From: CBDCME01 sp965218865
GTDB taxonomy: Bacteria; Pseudomonadota; Alphaproteobacteria; JAAXGF01
Direction of reading: 5' to 3'
Assembly: GCA_965218865.1 (NCBI GenBank)
Contig: CBDCME010000062.1
Span: 103,170 to 167,169 of the forward strand
Length of the DNA: 64,000 nt
Made by a program: the position numbers and the translations under genes. The notes beneath the pieces were generated by a model that did not search any database, was not told the origin of the DNA, and saw nothing but the letters and a program-made list of their open reading frames with translations. Of the stretch, positions 32,866-42,014 are shown piece after piece (positions within the stretch are counted from its first letter, which is position 1; the number at the start of each line of letters is the position of its first letter).

Positions 32866-33876
32866 ATGCTTTTGCACATTCTCCCCGCGCTCGGGCTGGT
32901 GGCGTTCGGGGCCGCGTGGCTGGGTACGCGTTTGGTGCTCCGGATGTTGCGGCAGCGAGCGATCCTCGATCATCCCAACCCGCGATCGAGTCACCAGGCG
33001 CCGACGCCGCGCGGCGGTGGCCTTGCGGTGGTTCCCGTGATCCTGACCTTGTGGCTGGGAATCGGGATCTACGTCCAAACGATCGCGTCGTTTTGGACCG
33101 TCCTCGTGGCGGCCGCGATCCTGGCCGAGATTTCTTGGCGCGACGACCTTTCGGCGCTTGCCGTGGGGCCTCGAATCGCGACCCAGTTCCTCGCCGCCGT
33201 GGTTTGTTGGTTCAGCCTTTCGGGGCCGGTGTTTCAGGGTCTCTTGCCGCCCATTCTCGACGCCGCCGCGACGATTGTGCTTTGGGTTTGGTTCACCAAC
33301 CTGTTCAACTTCATGGACGGCATCGACGGAATCAGCGGTCAACAGGCGGCCTGGATCGGCCTCGGCCTGTGCCTGTTGGCTCTCTCGGGTCCCGCGAGCG
33401 GCGCCACGATGCCCCTCCTTGCGATCACCCTTACCGCCACGGCCCTTGGCTTTCTGCCCTGGAACTGGCATCCGGCCCGGATCTTCCTGGGCGACGTCGG
33501 TAGCATTCCTCTCGGCTTTTTGTTGGGGTGGCTCTTGATCACGACAGCCGCCAACGGTTATTGGGCCGCGGCGCTGTTGTTGCCCCTCTATTATCTTGCC
33601 GACGCGTCGCTGACCTTGGGCCGGCGCGCCTTGAGGGGCGCGCGATTTTGGAATGCCCATAAGGAACACTATTATCAATTGGCCGTTCAAGGGGGAGTCG
33701 GTCAGGTGACGGTCGCGCGAACGATCATTGCCGCCAACTGGCTGCTCCTTGCCTGCGCGATGCTGAGTTTGGCGGGCGAAACGGCCACCTGGACGGCGCT
33801 TGCCATCGGCGCCGTCGGCGTCGGCGTGGTTCTGGCGACCTTTCACGGTGCCGCTGGCGGGAAGTTGAAGGGCTAG
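32866..33876 (+). CDS. WecA/MraY-like polyprenyl-phosphate sugar-1-phosphate transferase
   Basis: This integral membrane enzyme loads the first sugar onto undecaprenyl phosphate for O-antigen or capsule. The 336 residues have about 10 hydrophobic helices and the family motifs DHPNPRSSHQAPTPRGGG (residues about 36-53), WRDDLSALAVGPRIATQ, NLFNFMDGIDGISG and FLGDVGSIPLGFL. Late motif FWNAHKEHYYQ is the HxxH-like loop that sets sugar preference. It is flanked by direct 109-bp repeats. The CapD/FlaA1-like gene follows after the second repeat, suggesting one polysaccharide locus separated by that insertion. Confidence 0.9.
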   Translation: MLLHILPALGLVAFGAAWLGTRLVLRMLRQRAILDHPNPRSSHQAPTPRGGGLAVVPVILTLWLGIGIYVQTIASFWTVLVAAAILAEISWRDDLSALAVGPRIATQFLAAVVCWFSLSGPVFQGLLPPILDAAATIVLWVWFTNLFNFMDGIDGISGQQAAWIGLGLCLLALSGPASGATMPLLAITLTATALGFLPWNWHPARIFLGDVGSIPLGFLLGWLLITTAANGYWAAALLLPLYYLADASLTLGRRALRGARFWNAHKEHYYQLAVQGGVGQVTVARTIIAANWLLLACAMLSLAGETATWTALAIGAVGVGVVLATFHGAAGGKLKG

Positions 33877-33891
33877 AACCGGACCGCCGAC

Positions 33892-34000
33892 CTAGTGCAT
33901 CGACCCAAACGGAGGCGACAGCCGAAGTTTGGAAAGTTGATGCATCGACAATGGCCTGGTGCACGGGGGTGTGAACGAAGTGAATGCGCCGGTGCACTAG
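33892..34000 (+). repeat. 109-bp CTAG repeat, copy 3
   Basis: It begins CTAGTGCATCGACCC and ends GCGCCGGTGCACTAG, the best-matched inverted ends of the three. It is almost identical to copy 2 in the body (TTGATGCATCGACAATGGCC versus ...CAAAGGCC). It starts 16 bp after the stop codon of the WecA-like gene. Confidence 0.87.
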
Positions 34001-34051
34001 TTGTGATGAAAGGCGAAAAAATCGCCCGATAGGGCAATGTTCTAGAATTGA

Positions 34052-35971
34052 ATGATGATCGACAGATTCAAGCGCCCCGTTTTCGTTGCGATTCACGATG
34101 TCATCATGGCCGTGGGATCGTTCGTGCTGTCGCTTTATTTGCGCCTCGGAAGCGACATGCTGACGCTTGCGTCGAATTATCTGATCGTCGGCTCGGTGTT
34201 GTTCGCCGTCATCGGTGGCACCGTGTTTTGGAGCATGAGGTTTTACCGCGGTTTGTGGCGCTACGCCTCGCTCGCCGACCTTCTGACCCTGGTCGAGGGC
34301 GCGACTCTCGTCATCATCATCTTCGTTCCGGCTCTCTTCCTGATCACCCGCCTCGAACTCTTCCCCCGTTCCGCCCTGTTCATCAATTGGTTCGTGCTCA
34401 TCATCTTGTTGGGAGCACCGCGCTGCATTTACCGGATCCTCAAGGACGGCACCCTGCGCCTAAAACCGCCGGTCGGCGCCGAGGGGCGAATTCCCGTTGT
34501 GCTCGTTGGCGCCGGAGACGCGGCCGATCTCTTCATGCGCGAACTGAAACGCAGCGGCGATAAGGCAAATTACCACGTCGTTGGTTTGATCGACGACCAC
34601 GCCAAGCTCGCCGGAGCCGAGATTCACGGGGTCTCGGTGTTGGGGGGACTCGACCAGATCGAGCCAGCCGTCGAACGCTTGACGCGCCGCGGCCTGCGGC
34701 CGCAACGGTTGATCATCACCGATCAGCGGTTTCGCGGTGAAAACGTTCGCAAGCTCGTCGATACCGCCGATTCCCTGGGCCTTACCTTGGCCCGTCTTCC
34801 TAAGCTCACCGATTTCAAGAGCGGTGACGATACGCCGATCGAAACCAAGCCCATCGCCCTCTCGGACTTGCTTGGACGGCCCCAGACCGTGCTCGACCGG
34901 GAGGGCATGGAGGCCCTGATTCGGGGCCGCCGGGTCATGATTACCGGCGCTGGAGGCACCATCGGCGGGGAACTCGTGCGCCTTCTCGCGGCGTATGCCC
35001 CAGCCCATCTGACACTATTGGACAACGCCGAGTTCAATCTCTATTCGATCGACGCCGAGCTTGCCGAACGCTGGCCCGAGGTCGACCGCCTCCCGGTTCT
35101 CGGCGACGTGCGCGAACGCAATCGGATCGACGTCGTGCTCCGACGCGGGCGGCCGGACCTCGTGTTTCACGCCGCCGCCTTCAAGCACGTGCCGATGGTC
35201 GAGGCAAATCCGAACGAAGGCGTGCTGACCAACGTCGTCGGCACGCGCAACGTCGCCGACGCCTGCCGCGCGGCTGGTATCGAGGCGATGGTTCTGATCT
35301 CCACCGACAAGGCGGTCAATCCCACCAGCGTCATGGGCGCGACCAAGCGTATCGCCGAGTTGTATTGTCATGCCTTGGGACGTGCGGTTTCCCACGACGG
35401 CGATGGCCGATTCCTGACCGTACGTTTCGGGAACGTGCTGGGATCCACCGGTTCGGTGGTGCCCTTGTTCCAGCGCCAACTCGCCTCCGGCGGTCCCATC
35501 ACCATCACCGACCCCGAAATGACGCGTTATTTCATGACCGTGCGGGAGGCGGTGGAACTGGTTCTCCAGGCTTCCGTTCTGGGCCTCGAAGCGGACTGCG
35601 AAGGCGGCGAGATTTTTGTCCTCGACATGGGGTCCCCCATTCGCATTCGGGATCTCGCCCGGCAGATTGTTCGCCTCGCCGGTCTCCGCCCCGAGAGCGA
35701 CATCGAATTCGTTTATACGGGTATCCGTCCCGGCGAAAAGCTACACGAGGAACTCTTCCACGCCACGGAGGTACAGCAACCGACAGCCCGCGACGGCCTC
35801 CGTCTGGCCGGCTCGCCTCCGGCCGACCTCTCGAGTTTGCTGCCCTTGCTCGACGCCCTGGCGTCGGCGGCAAGCGCCCGCCGGACCCCGGATACCTTGG
35901 CGCTGATCCGACGCATCGTCCCCGAATATCTGGCCCCGGCCGACGCCGAGCGGAGGCGAGCCGGGGCTTAG
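34052..35971 (+). CDS. Membrane-bound NDP-sugar 4,6-dehydratase (CapD/FlaA1-like)
   Basis: The 639-residue protein has four N-terminal helices (residues about 10-120) and a CoA-binding-like Rossmann region (VVLVGAGDAADLFMRELKR). A short-chain dehydrogenase domain follows with GRRVMITGAGGTIGGELVRLL (NAD site), SIDAELAE, FHAAAFKHVPMVEANPNEG, ISTDKAVNPTSVMGATKR (the Lys replacing Tyr of classical SDRs) and the GEKLHEELF substrate motif. It converts UDP-GlcNAc-type sugars to 4-keto-6-deoxy intermediates for envelope glycans. Length and order are typical. It starts 51 bp after repeat copy 3. Confidence 0.92.
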   Translation: MMIDRFKRPVFVAIHDVIMAVGSFVLSLYLRLGSDMLTLASNYLIVGSVLFAVIGGTVFWSMRFYRGLWRYASLADLLTLVEGATLVIIIFVPALFLITRLELFPRSALFINWFVLIILLGAPRCIYRILKDGTLRLKPPVGAEGRIPVVLVGAGDAADLFMRELKRSGDKANYHVVGLIDDHAKLAGAEIHGVSVLGGLDQIEPAVERLTRRGLRPQRLIITDQRFRGENVRKLVDTADSLGLTLARLPKLTDFKSGDDTPIETKPIALSDLLGRPQTVLDREGMEALIRGRRVMITGAGGTIGGELVRLLAAYAPAHLTLLDNAEFNLYSIDAELAERWPEVDRLPVLGDVRERNRIDVVLRRGRPDLVFHAAAFKHVPMVEANPNEGVLTNVVGTRNVADACRAAGIEAMVLISTDKAVNPTSVMGATKRIAELYCHALGRAVSHDGDGRFLTVRFGNVLGSTGSVVPLFQRQLASGGPITITDPEMTRYFMTVREAVELVLQASVLGLEADCEGGEIFVLDMGSPIRIRDLARQIVRLAGLRPESDIEFVYTGIRPGEKLHEELFHATEVQQPTARDGLRLAGSPPADLSSLLPLLDALASAASARRTPDTLALIRRIVPEYLAPADAERRRAGA

Positions 35972-36018
35972 GCGCTCGTTTTGCGCGGCTTCAAGACCCG
36001 ACCACGGTTTCGGGTGTC

Positions 36019-36825
36019 TCAATCACCGAACATATTGTCGATGGCATCGCCCAAGCCTTCGGTGCTCTGGTCGACGAGATCCTCGACCTCGCCGGCGCTT
36101 TCCTCGATCGCGTCCATGGCCTCGGATGTGGTCTCTTTCACGCTGTCCACCGCTTCGCCGATTCCGAGGTCGACATCCGCGACCGCGGAGCCGACGCTGT
36201 CGCTGATGGCGTCGATCACCTTTTCGGCGAACTCGCCCGGGGTGACGCCGCCATCATCCTTGCCGATGTCGGTGAGGTGAATGTCCGGCATCGGCGTATC
36301 CAACGTCTTGCCCTCCAACATCGTCACGCTGACCCTGACCTCGCCGTCGCGGATGATGAGGTTTTCGACCACCAGTTTCGGACCTTCGCCGCCACTTGCC
36401 TCGGCTTCGCCACCGCCGCCGAGGGAAGCCACGAAGGCATCGACGTTCTGCTTGATGGCGTCGATGTTGCTGCCGTCCGAACCCAGTTCGTAGGTGACTC
36501 GCGGACCGGTGATCGCGATTTTCTTGATCACGATCGGGTCTTCGGTCAAGGAAGCCATATCAATTCTGATCCTGATTTGTTCCAGGCTGAACGCGTTGTC
36601 GGTCTCGAATCCCGGGGGATTACCGACCGTTAGACCGTTCAGGGCGCCCTTGCCGGAGGTGGTTTCAATTTCGACCTCATCCAGGCTGCCGTCGACGCGG
36701 GTGATTTCGGAGCCGTAGGTTTCGACCGCGCTCTGGATGGCGGAGTCGAGCGAAGATAGTACGACAACTACGACAATGACGACGATGCCGACGATGGCGG
36801 CGGCACCAATGATGATCCAGCGCAT
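36019..36825 (-). CDS. AsmA-like membrane-anchored protein, uncharacterised
   Basis: The 268-residue protein has one N-terminal helix (MRWIIIGAAAIVGIVVIVVVVVL) and a periplasmic beta-rich part with GALNGLTVGNPPGFETDNAFSLEQIRIRIDMASLTEDPIVIKKI and YELGSDGSNIDAI. This is the pattern seen in AsmA-like proteins of alphaproteobacteria. The C-terminal ~80 residues are an acidic amphipathic helix (AVDSVKETTSEAMDAIEESAGEVEDLVDQ) resembling a coiled region. Role unknown; related proteins support outer-membrane lipid transport. It converges with the CapD-like gene. Confidence 0.75.
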   Translation of the reverse strand: MRWIIIGAAAIVGIVVIVVVVVLSSLDSAIQSAVETYGSEITRVDGSLDEVEIETTSGKGALNGLTVGNPPGFETDNAFSLEQIRIRIDMASLTEDPIVIKKIAITGPRVTYELGSDGSNIDAIKQNVDAFVASLGGGGEAEASGGEGPKLVVENLIIRDGEVRVSVTMLEGKTLDTPMPDIHLTDIGKDDGGVTPGEFAEKVIDAISDSVGSAVADVDLGIGEAVDSVKETTSEAMDAIEESAGEVEDLVDQSTEGLGDAIDNMFGD

Positions 36826-37302
36826 TACTCGTTTCTACTTTGATGCTTTGGGGGTCCTTCCTTCCGCGCGGCCATGCCAACGGTTTGCGGAAAGTCCCTG
36901 ACGATGTATTCCTCGTTTTCGGCCGGCGCGGTGACCGTTACCGCGTCGCGTCCTGGTCCGGGAGTGGCGAGAAAACTGGGCTTACATCGCGGTTGCCTCC
37001 GGTGGCCCGAGTGGATACCACCCACCATTAAACCACCGATCGAGGCCGGACGTATCGGAACCACGATCGGCCGCGAATTGCAATAGTCAACACGCTCGCC
37101 CCGCCAAACTGGCGGGCGACGGCGCCCCGGGGACGCCTCGTTCAATGCCCTCACCGCGGGAGTGCCCGGCGCTGGGCCGGTCACCCGATCATCGATGGGT
37201 CGATTTGCCGGACGCCGCCAACGCGCTGGCAAATCATCCGCGGTTCGGTTAAGCATGCTATGTTCATGCCAGACAAAAACGAGTTCAACCCGAGGGGTTC
37301 CA
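36826..37302. other. Divergent intergenic region, no gene seen
   Basis: This 477-bp region lies between divergent AsmA-like and FecR-domain genes and should contain both promoters. Open frames here (minus 36825-37685) lack protein-like composition. No repeat or IS end is apparent. Confidence 0.4.
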
Positions 37303-37740
37303 ATGCGGCTGCTACTTTCTTTCCTTCTTCTCGTGATAGCCTCCTTACCGGCGCTTTCGAGCGAGGCGCGCATCGGAAGCGTCAAGAAAATCAAGGGTGA
37401 CGCGTCGATCGTGCGGGAGGGGACAAAGAACCCCGCCGCCGTCGGTGACGTGGTCCGCCAATTCGACGTTCTGGAAACCGGCGAAGGGGCGTCCATGGGC
37501 GTGACCTTCATCGACGAGACCATGGTTTCGATCGGTCCGGATTCGCAGCTTATTGTCGACGAATACGTTTTCGATCCGGGCGCCGAGGAATATTCCTTCG
37601 TTTCGCGCATGGCGCGGGGAACCATGTTCTTCGTTGCCGGCGTGATGAGCAAATTGTCGCCCGACGCCGCCTCGGTCGTCACCACGCGGGGCGTGATCGC
37701 AATTCGCGGAACCCGCTTTATGGTGCGTGTCGACGACTGA
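37303..37740 (+). CDS. Secreted FecR-domain protein
   Basis: The 145-residue protein starts at ATG 37303 with GAGGGG upstream and a signal peptide (MRLLLSFLLLVIASLPALSSEA). It is followed by one FecR/PP2C-type beta domain (VGDVVRQFDVLETGEGASMGVTFIDETMVSIGPDSQLIVDEYVFDP, MARGTMFFVAGVM, SVVTTRGVIAIRGTRF). Stand-alone FecR-domain proteins of this kind are periplasmic and often lie next to CHASE2-cyclase genes, as here (the cyclase pseudogene converges with it, 39 bp away). Ligand unknown. Confidence 0.85.
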   Translation: MRLLLSFLLLVIASLPALSSEARIGSVKKIKGDASIVREGTKNPAAVGDVVRQFDVLETGEGASMGVTFIDETMVSIGPDSQLIVDEYVFDPGAEEYSFVSRMARGTMFFVAGVMSKLSPDAASVVTTRGVIAIRGTRFMVRVDD

Positions 37741-37779
37741 TCGGGTTGGACGGAAAACGCTTCCGGGACGCGGCCATCG

Positions 37780-40083
37780 TTACTTCTCCGTGAAGTGGAT
37801 GGTGCTTCCGCTTTCTCCCCGTTGTAGGCGTTGATGATGGAATTTGATCAGAGGATCGTCGGGAAATTTTTCCAAGGCAATCGCGAAGGCGGCGAGCGCC
37901 CCCGGGTCGTTCGCTTTCATCTTTCGGTACGCGTCCTTTTACACCACAACCGCGTCCGAGCGGCTTTCTTCCAACGTTAACGGCTCGAACGCCTCGACGG
38001 TTTCGATCTTGCCCTTCAAAACGAGCCCGCCGATTGGACGTCCGACGAATTGGGGATAATCCCCCCCACCTTCCTTTTCCGCCTCCTTCCTGGATTGCTC
38101 GTTCATATTGTCGACCGTCGTTCGGGCCACGCACATGCGGGTCTCTAGTTGCTTATTCACTGTCTCCAAACGGGACGCGGTGTTGACGGTGTCGCCGAGC
38201 GCCCGATAGTCGAAAAAATTGTTGCCCCCAAAATTGCCGATGATCACCCAGCCGGTATTGACGCCGATTCGCGTCATACCGAGGGCAATACCTTTTTTCG
38301 ACAATTGTTCGGAGGCGTAATCACGGGCACATTTGTCCATGTCCAGGGCGCACTCGACGGCGCGCTTGGCGTGGTCACCTTGGCGCAGGGGGGCCGAAAA
38401 CATCACGGCCACGGCGTCACCGATGATCCTGTCGATGGTCCCATCGTGATCGAAGGCGACCTTGACCATGCGATCGATGTATTCGTTCAGGAGCGTTACG
38501 ACATCGATGTCCTCGCTCTTGGATCTTTCGATGAACCCGGTAAAGCCGGCCAGGTCGGTCAGGACGAAGCTGCATTCGCGATTCTCGCCGGTCAATTTGA
38601 GCTGATCCTTGTTCCTGATCAGGTGGTCGACGAGATTCGGCGAGATGTATTTGGCGAAGGCGTCGCGAATCCATTGCTGCTGCCGCTCGGTGTCCATGTG
38701 ACACGGGATCGAAGTGCAAATGTAAATCGCCGCCACGGTAATTGACGGGAAAAGCGGATCGAAAAGCTACCGAAGTTCCGTGAAGGCATACCAGGACGTG
38801 CCCCAGGCCGCGGCCACGGCGGCGATGCCAAGGATCGCGGACCACAGGGCTCCAAAGCGCGGAAAAAAAATTATGAACGCCAACCACAACACGGCAACGA
38901 ATATCGCTTCCGTCGCGTCGGCCCCGATCGGACGGGTGAGATACGACCTTAGCATGAGCTGTTCGATTGCCTGAGCGTGGGCCTCGACACCTGGAACTAT
39001 CGTTCCCAAGGGGCTGGCGCGCAAATCCATCAGGCCAGGTGCGGACGAGCCTACGAGAACGACCGAGTTCTTGAAAATTTCGCCGGAAATTTTCTTATCG
39101 TCGGGGATTTCGTCGAACAATCTCCAAGCGGAAATGTAACGTTCCTCGACACTAGGCGTAAAATGCATCCAAACCCGACCGTGCTTGTCGGTTGGAATTC
39201 GCAGGCGCCCCAACCTTACCCGCTCGATGCCGAGATTCTCTCGCCCCTCTACTTTATGGCCGGGTGCCCCCATCGCAACGCGGAGCGCTTCCAGGGCCAA
39301 GGAGGGGTAGATCAAACCCTTGAATTCCGAACCCTGAAATTTGCGTAGCAACTCCGCGTAACGGACGACCCCATCCTTCGAATCGAAGCTGACGGAGGCG
39401 TTTCCCGCGGCGGACTTTTCCAGCACCGGCAGGGAACGGACGGTGCCTTGGTTGTCGGGTTCTACAAATAACTTCCAGTTTTTGAATCCGCTGATACTCG
39501 ACTTGTTGGCGGGTCTCCCTCCGTCGTTGTGTTCTGATTCCAAGGCAAAACCGAGAACGACCCGGCCGCCGGCAATCGCATCCGCGAAGATTTGGTCGTG
39601 ATCCGGCCTCTGTTCCAGCAACTGCCTCAGCTCCGCGTTGTCGTCGAAACTCCGCGCAAGCAGAGGCGGCGAGGTTCGGTCCGGCTCGGCGAGAATGATG
39701 TCGAATTCGATGGCCGCCGCGCCGAATTCGTCACGGAGTCGGTGGATCAAATCGGCCAAACGAGTCCGGGGCCAGGGCCACTGACCGAGCCGGTCGAGGC
39801 TCTCCTCGTCAATGTCGACGATGCGAACGCGTAGAGGTGTGTACTGTCTCGGGGACACTCTTTGATATTGATCGAAAAGGCGATTCCTCAAAGGTTCGAT
39901 AAATTCCGGCGCCCGCAGATGAACCAACAGCGACCCGAGGAGGACGAGCAATGACAGCCAAACGTGGGCATTTCCCAGGTTGGGTATGAAGGTCCGCCAA
40001 GTGAGCCGGATCCTCACGGACTGCAAAATTTCGGCAAACCGCAGCATGCCGGCGATGGCGCCCTGATTAGGGCCGGATGTCAA
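37780..40083 (-). pseudogene. CHASE2-adenylate/guanylate cyclase with two in-frame stops
   Basis: A single frame of about 770 codons is broken by TAG at 38767-38769 and TAA at 37939-37941. Part 1 (40083-38770) is a CHASE2 sensor (FDQYQRVSPRQYTPLRVRIVDIDEESLDRLGQWPW, VLVGSSAPGLMDLRASPLG) with closing transmembrane helices. Part 2 (38766-37942) is a class III cyclase: SFVLTDLAGFTGFIERS, IIGDAVAVMFSAP and GDTVNTASRLE. Part 3 is the family's short C-terminal helix region (YRKMKANDPGALAAFAIALEKFPDDPLIKFHHQRL). Each stop sits where a single base change from Trp and Tyr codons fits. If not read through, the cyclase is lost or is a membrane-free fragment. Confidence 0.8.
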
Positions 40084-40282
40084 GCCCCAAGGGGAGCCGC
40101 GCGGGTATTGCCGCGGGAGCGAAAGTTAAATCAAAATCTGGTGTTGTCCGCTATCCAAGCTTATGGCAGATAATAGAAACTTCGGGGCCAATGTGTTATA
40201 GGACGATGTTATCCGCCGATTCCGAGGATCAGGCAGCGCGCTAGACAACGGACAATGTCCAGCGAGGAAGGCAAGGATACAC

Positions 40283-41143
40283 ATGTTTAATCCCACCGAG
40301 CTGGTGATAAATAAATTTGTTGAGAACTTGCGAGGAAATTACCTTCGCACATACGGCATTCTTGAACCCGAATATCCCAATATTATCGCTTTTATCGGCC
40401 GATTGGCGCTAGAGAATATCGCCAACAGCGACGCGCCCTACCACGATATGAATCACACGATCATGGTGGTCCAGGTCGGCGAGGAGATTTTGAAGGGTGA
40501 ACACATTTCCGAGGGCGGGGTGTCCCCAAGTGACTGGTTTCATTTCGTCATATCCCTGTTGTGTCACGACATCGGCTACGTGCGCGGCGTATGCCGCGGG
40601 GACCGACCGGGCAAGTACGTGACCAACGCGAAGGGAGAAACGGTGGAGGTAAAGCCGGGGGCGACCGACGCGGCGATGACCCCTTATCACGTCAATCGCT
40701 CCGAACTCTTCGTGAGGGAACGGTTCGGCCACGTCAAGATGATCGATTGCGACGAAATCGTCGCCAACATCGAGCATACCCGCTTTCCGGTTCCCGACAG
40801 CACAAACTATCAGGATACGGGGACCTATCCCGGCCTGATACGCGCCGCCGATTTGATCGGCCAAATGGCCGACATCAGTTATATCCGCAAGGTCGGAGCC
40901 CTGTACGCGGAATTTTGCGAAACAGGTATTGCCGAGAGCCTAGGTTATACCAGCCCGGCCGACCTGCGCGCGGCGTACCCGAAGTTTTTCTGGCAAGTGG
41001 TGACGCCGTTTATCGGCGATGGTCTGGAATATTTGATGGTGACCCAGGAAGGCAAATTGTGGGTGGCGTCCCTTTACGCCCACGTTTTCTCCGAGGAGCA
41101 CAAGACGACGAGCTTAGGGCCGGAACGCGCCGCGAAAGGCTGA
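40283..41143 (+). CDS. HD-domain metal-dependent phosphohydrolase
   Basis: The 286-residue protein has the HD-superfamily metal-binding pattern YHDMNHTIMVVQVGEEIL and LLCHDIGYVRGVC (HD pair), IEHTRFP and IRAADLIGQMADISYI (distal Asp). The spacing resembles class I-type cyclic-nucleotide phosphodiesterases. There is no signal peptide or membrane segment. It is divergent from the CHASE2 cyclase pseudogene (gap 199 bp), so degradation of cAMP/cGMP is a reasonable inference, though other nucleotides are possible. It is intact while the cyclase is not. Confidence 0.8.
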   Translation: MFNPTELVINKFVENLRGNYLRTYGILEPEYPNIIAFIGRLALENIANSDAPYHDMNHTIMVVQVGEEILKGEHISEGGVSPSDWFHFVISLLCHDIGYVRGVCRGDRPGKYVTNAKGETVEVKPGATDAAMTPYHVNRSELFVRERFGHVKMIDCDEIVANIEHTRFPVPDSTNYQDTGTYPGLIRAADLIGQMADISYIRKVGALYAEFCETGIAESLGYTSPADLRAAYPKFFWQVVTPFIGDGLEYLMVTQEGKLWVASLYAHVFSEEHKTTSLGPERAAKG

Positions 41144-41206
41144 CGTTACCACCGCTTACCGGTGCCGGTTTCCGGCCCTAACGTTCGAATTCTCTCCCGG
41201 CCGGCG

Positions 41207-41733
41207 CTAGAATCGCGCGCCGTGCCGCCTGCTGGCGGAACGACCCGCCCGCCGTGTATCCGTACCGAGGGAAACTGTCAGGCGGCCGCCGGGAAGCCTG
41301 TTGACGAAGGCTTTGACCCGGGTTTGGGTCGCGCTGTCGGTGACGAACTTGAGGTGCGTCATCCCGTCGGCTGTGCCGACGACGATGGCTTCCAACTGGC
41401 CCGGGAGGCCCTCGACTTCCACCATTACATGCGATAGCAGGGGTTGGTCCACGGCGATGTTGACGGCGCCACCAAGCGAAATGTTCTGAAGCACGCAGGC
41501 TTGGCGTTGCTCTCCCACCTGCAGGCAGGCGGCGAGGTTCATACTTGCCGGGACACTCACCGATGTCGCGAATGCCTCCGGCGTCCTCCAGGGTCTTCCA
41601 TCGACCAATGGGGACCCTCCCTCGTAATCCGGTTTGCCGAGGGCCCGATCTGGCCGGCCTCGATGATGCGGTTGAGGGATGATTTCAACTGCGCGAAGAC
41701 GCCCGCGACTGCTGACTGCGATGAAGATTTCAT
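41207..41733 (-). pseudogene. PilZ-domain protein, frameshifted
   Basis: From ATG 41733 the frame reads MKSSSQSAVAGVFAQLKSSLNRIIEAG and reaches RRRHSRHR, the Arg-rich c-di-GMP-binding motif that opens PilZ domains. It then hits TGA near 41558. The next frame continues exactly as a PilZ domain: SVSVPASMNLAACLQVG, CVLQNISLGGAVNI and GLPGQLEAIVVGTADGMTHLKF, ending at 41207. One missing G in CGGTGAG (about 41555-41562) explains the break. The gene would have been a ~175-residue cytosolic c-di-GMP receptor. Confidence 0.7.
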
Positions 41734-42014
41734 TCTCTATACCTTCACTCTCGGAACGGTCGGCCCATGGATTCGGACCCGTTCGGCCCAACCGAAAACG
41801 GTTCGACCGCTGGATCCGCTTTTGGTATCAGGCCAAGATTGATTTTAGGTTAATTCCGATTTCGCGCGCGGCACGGTTGAAGAGCGAGGCTCATCCGGAA
41901 TAGGGGCCGGATCGCGGGGCGGACGGGCGTAGTGGGCGGGGGAGCGCCGGCGGGGATTTTTTAGCCGCCATATTGAGTTTTTCCCTCGGTGTGGGATAAG
42001 CCTGGGCCAATCGA

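Noticed and set aside
36825..37685. 286-codon minus frame between the AsmA-like and FecR genes
   Set aside because: Its second half is antisense to the FecR gene, no start with ribosome site is present, and the composition is not protein-like.
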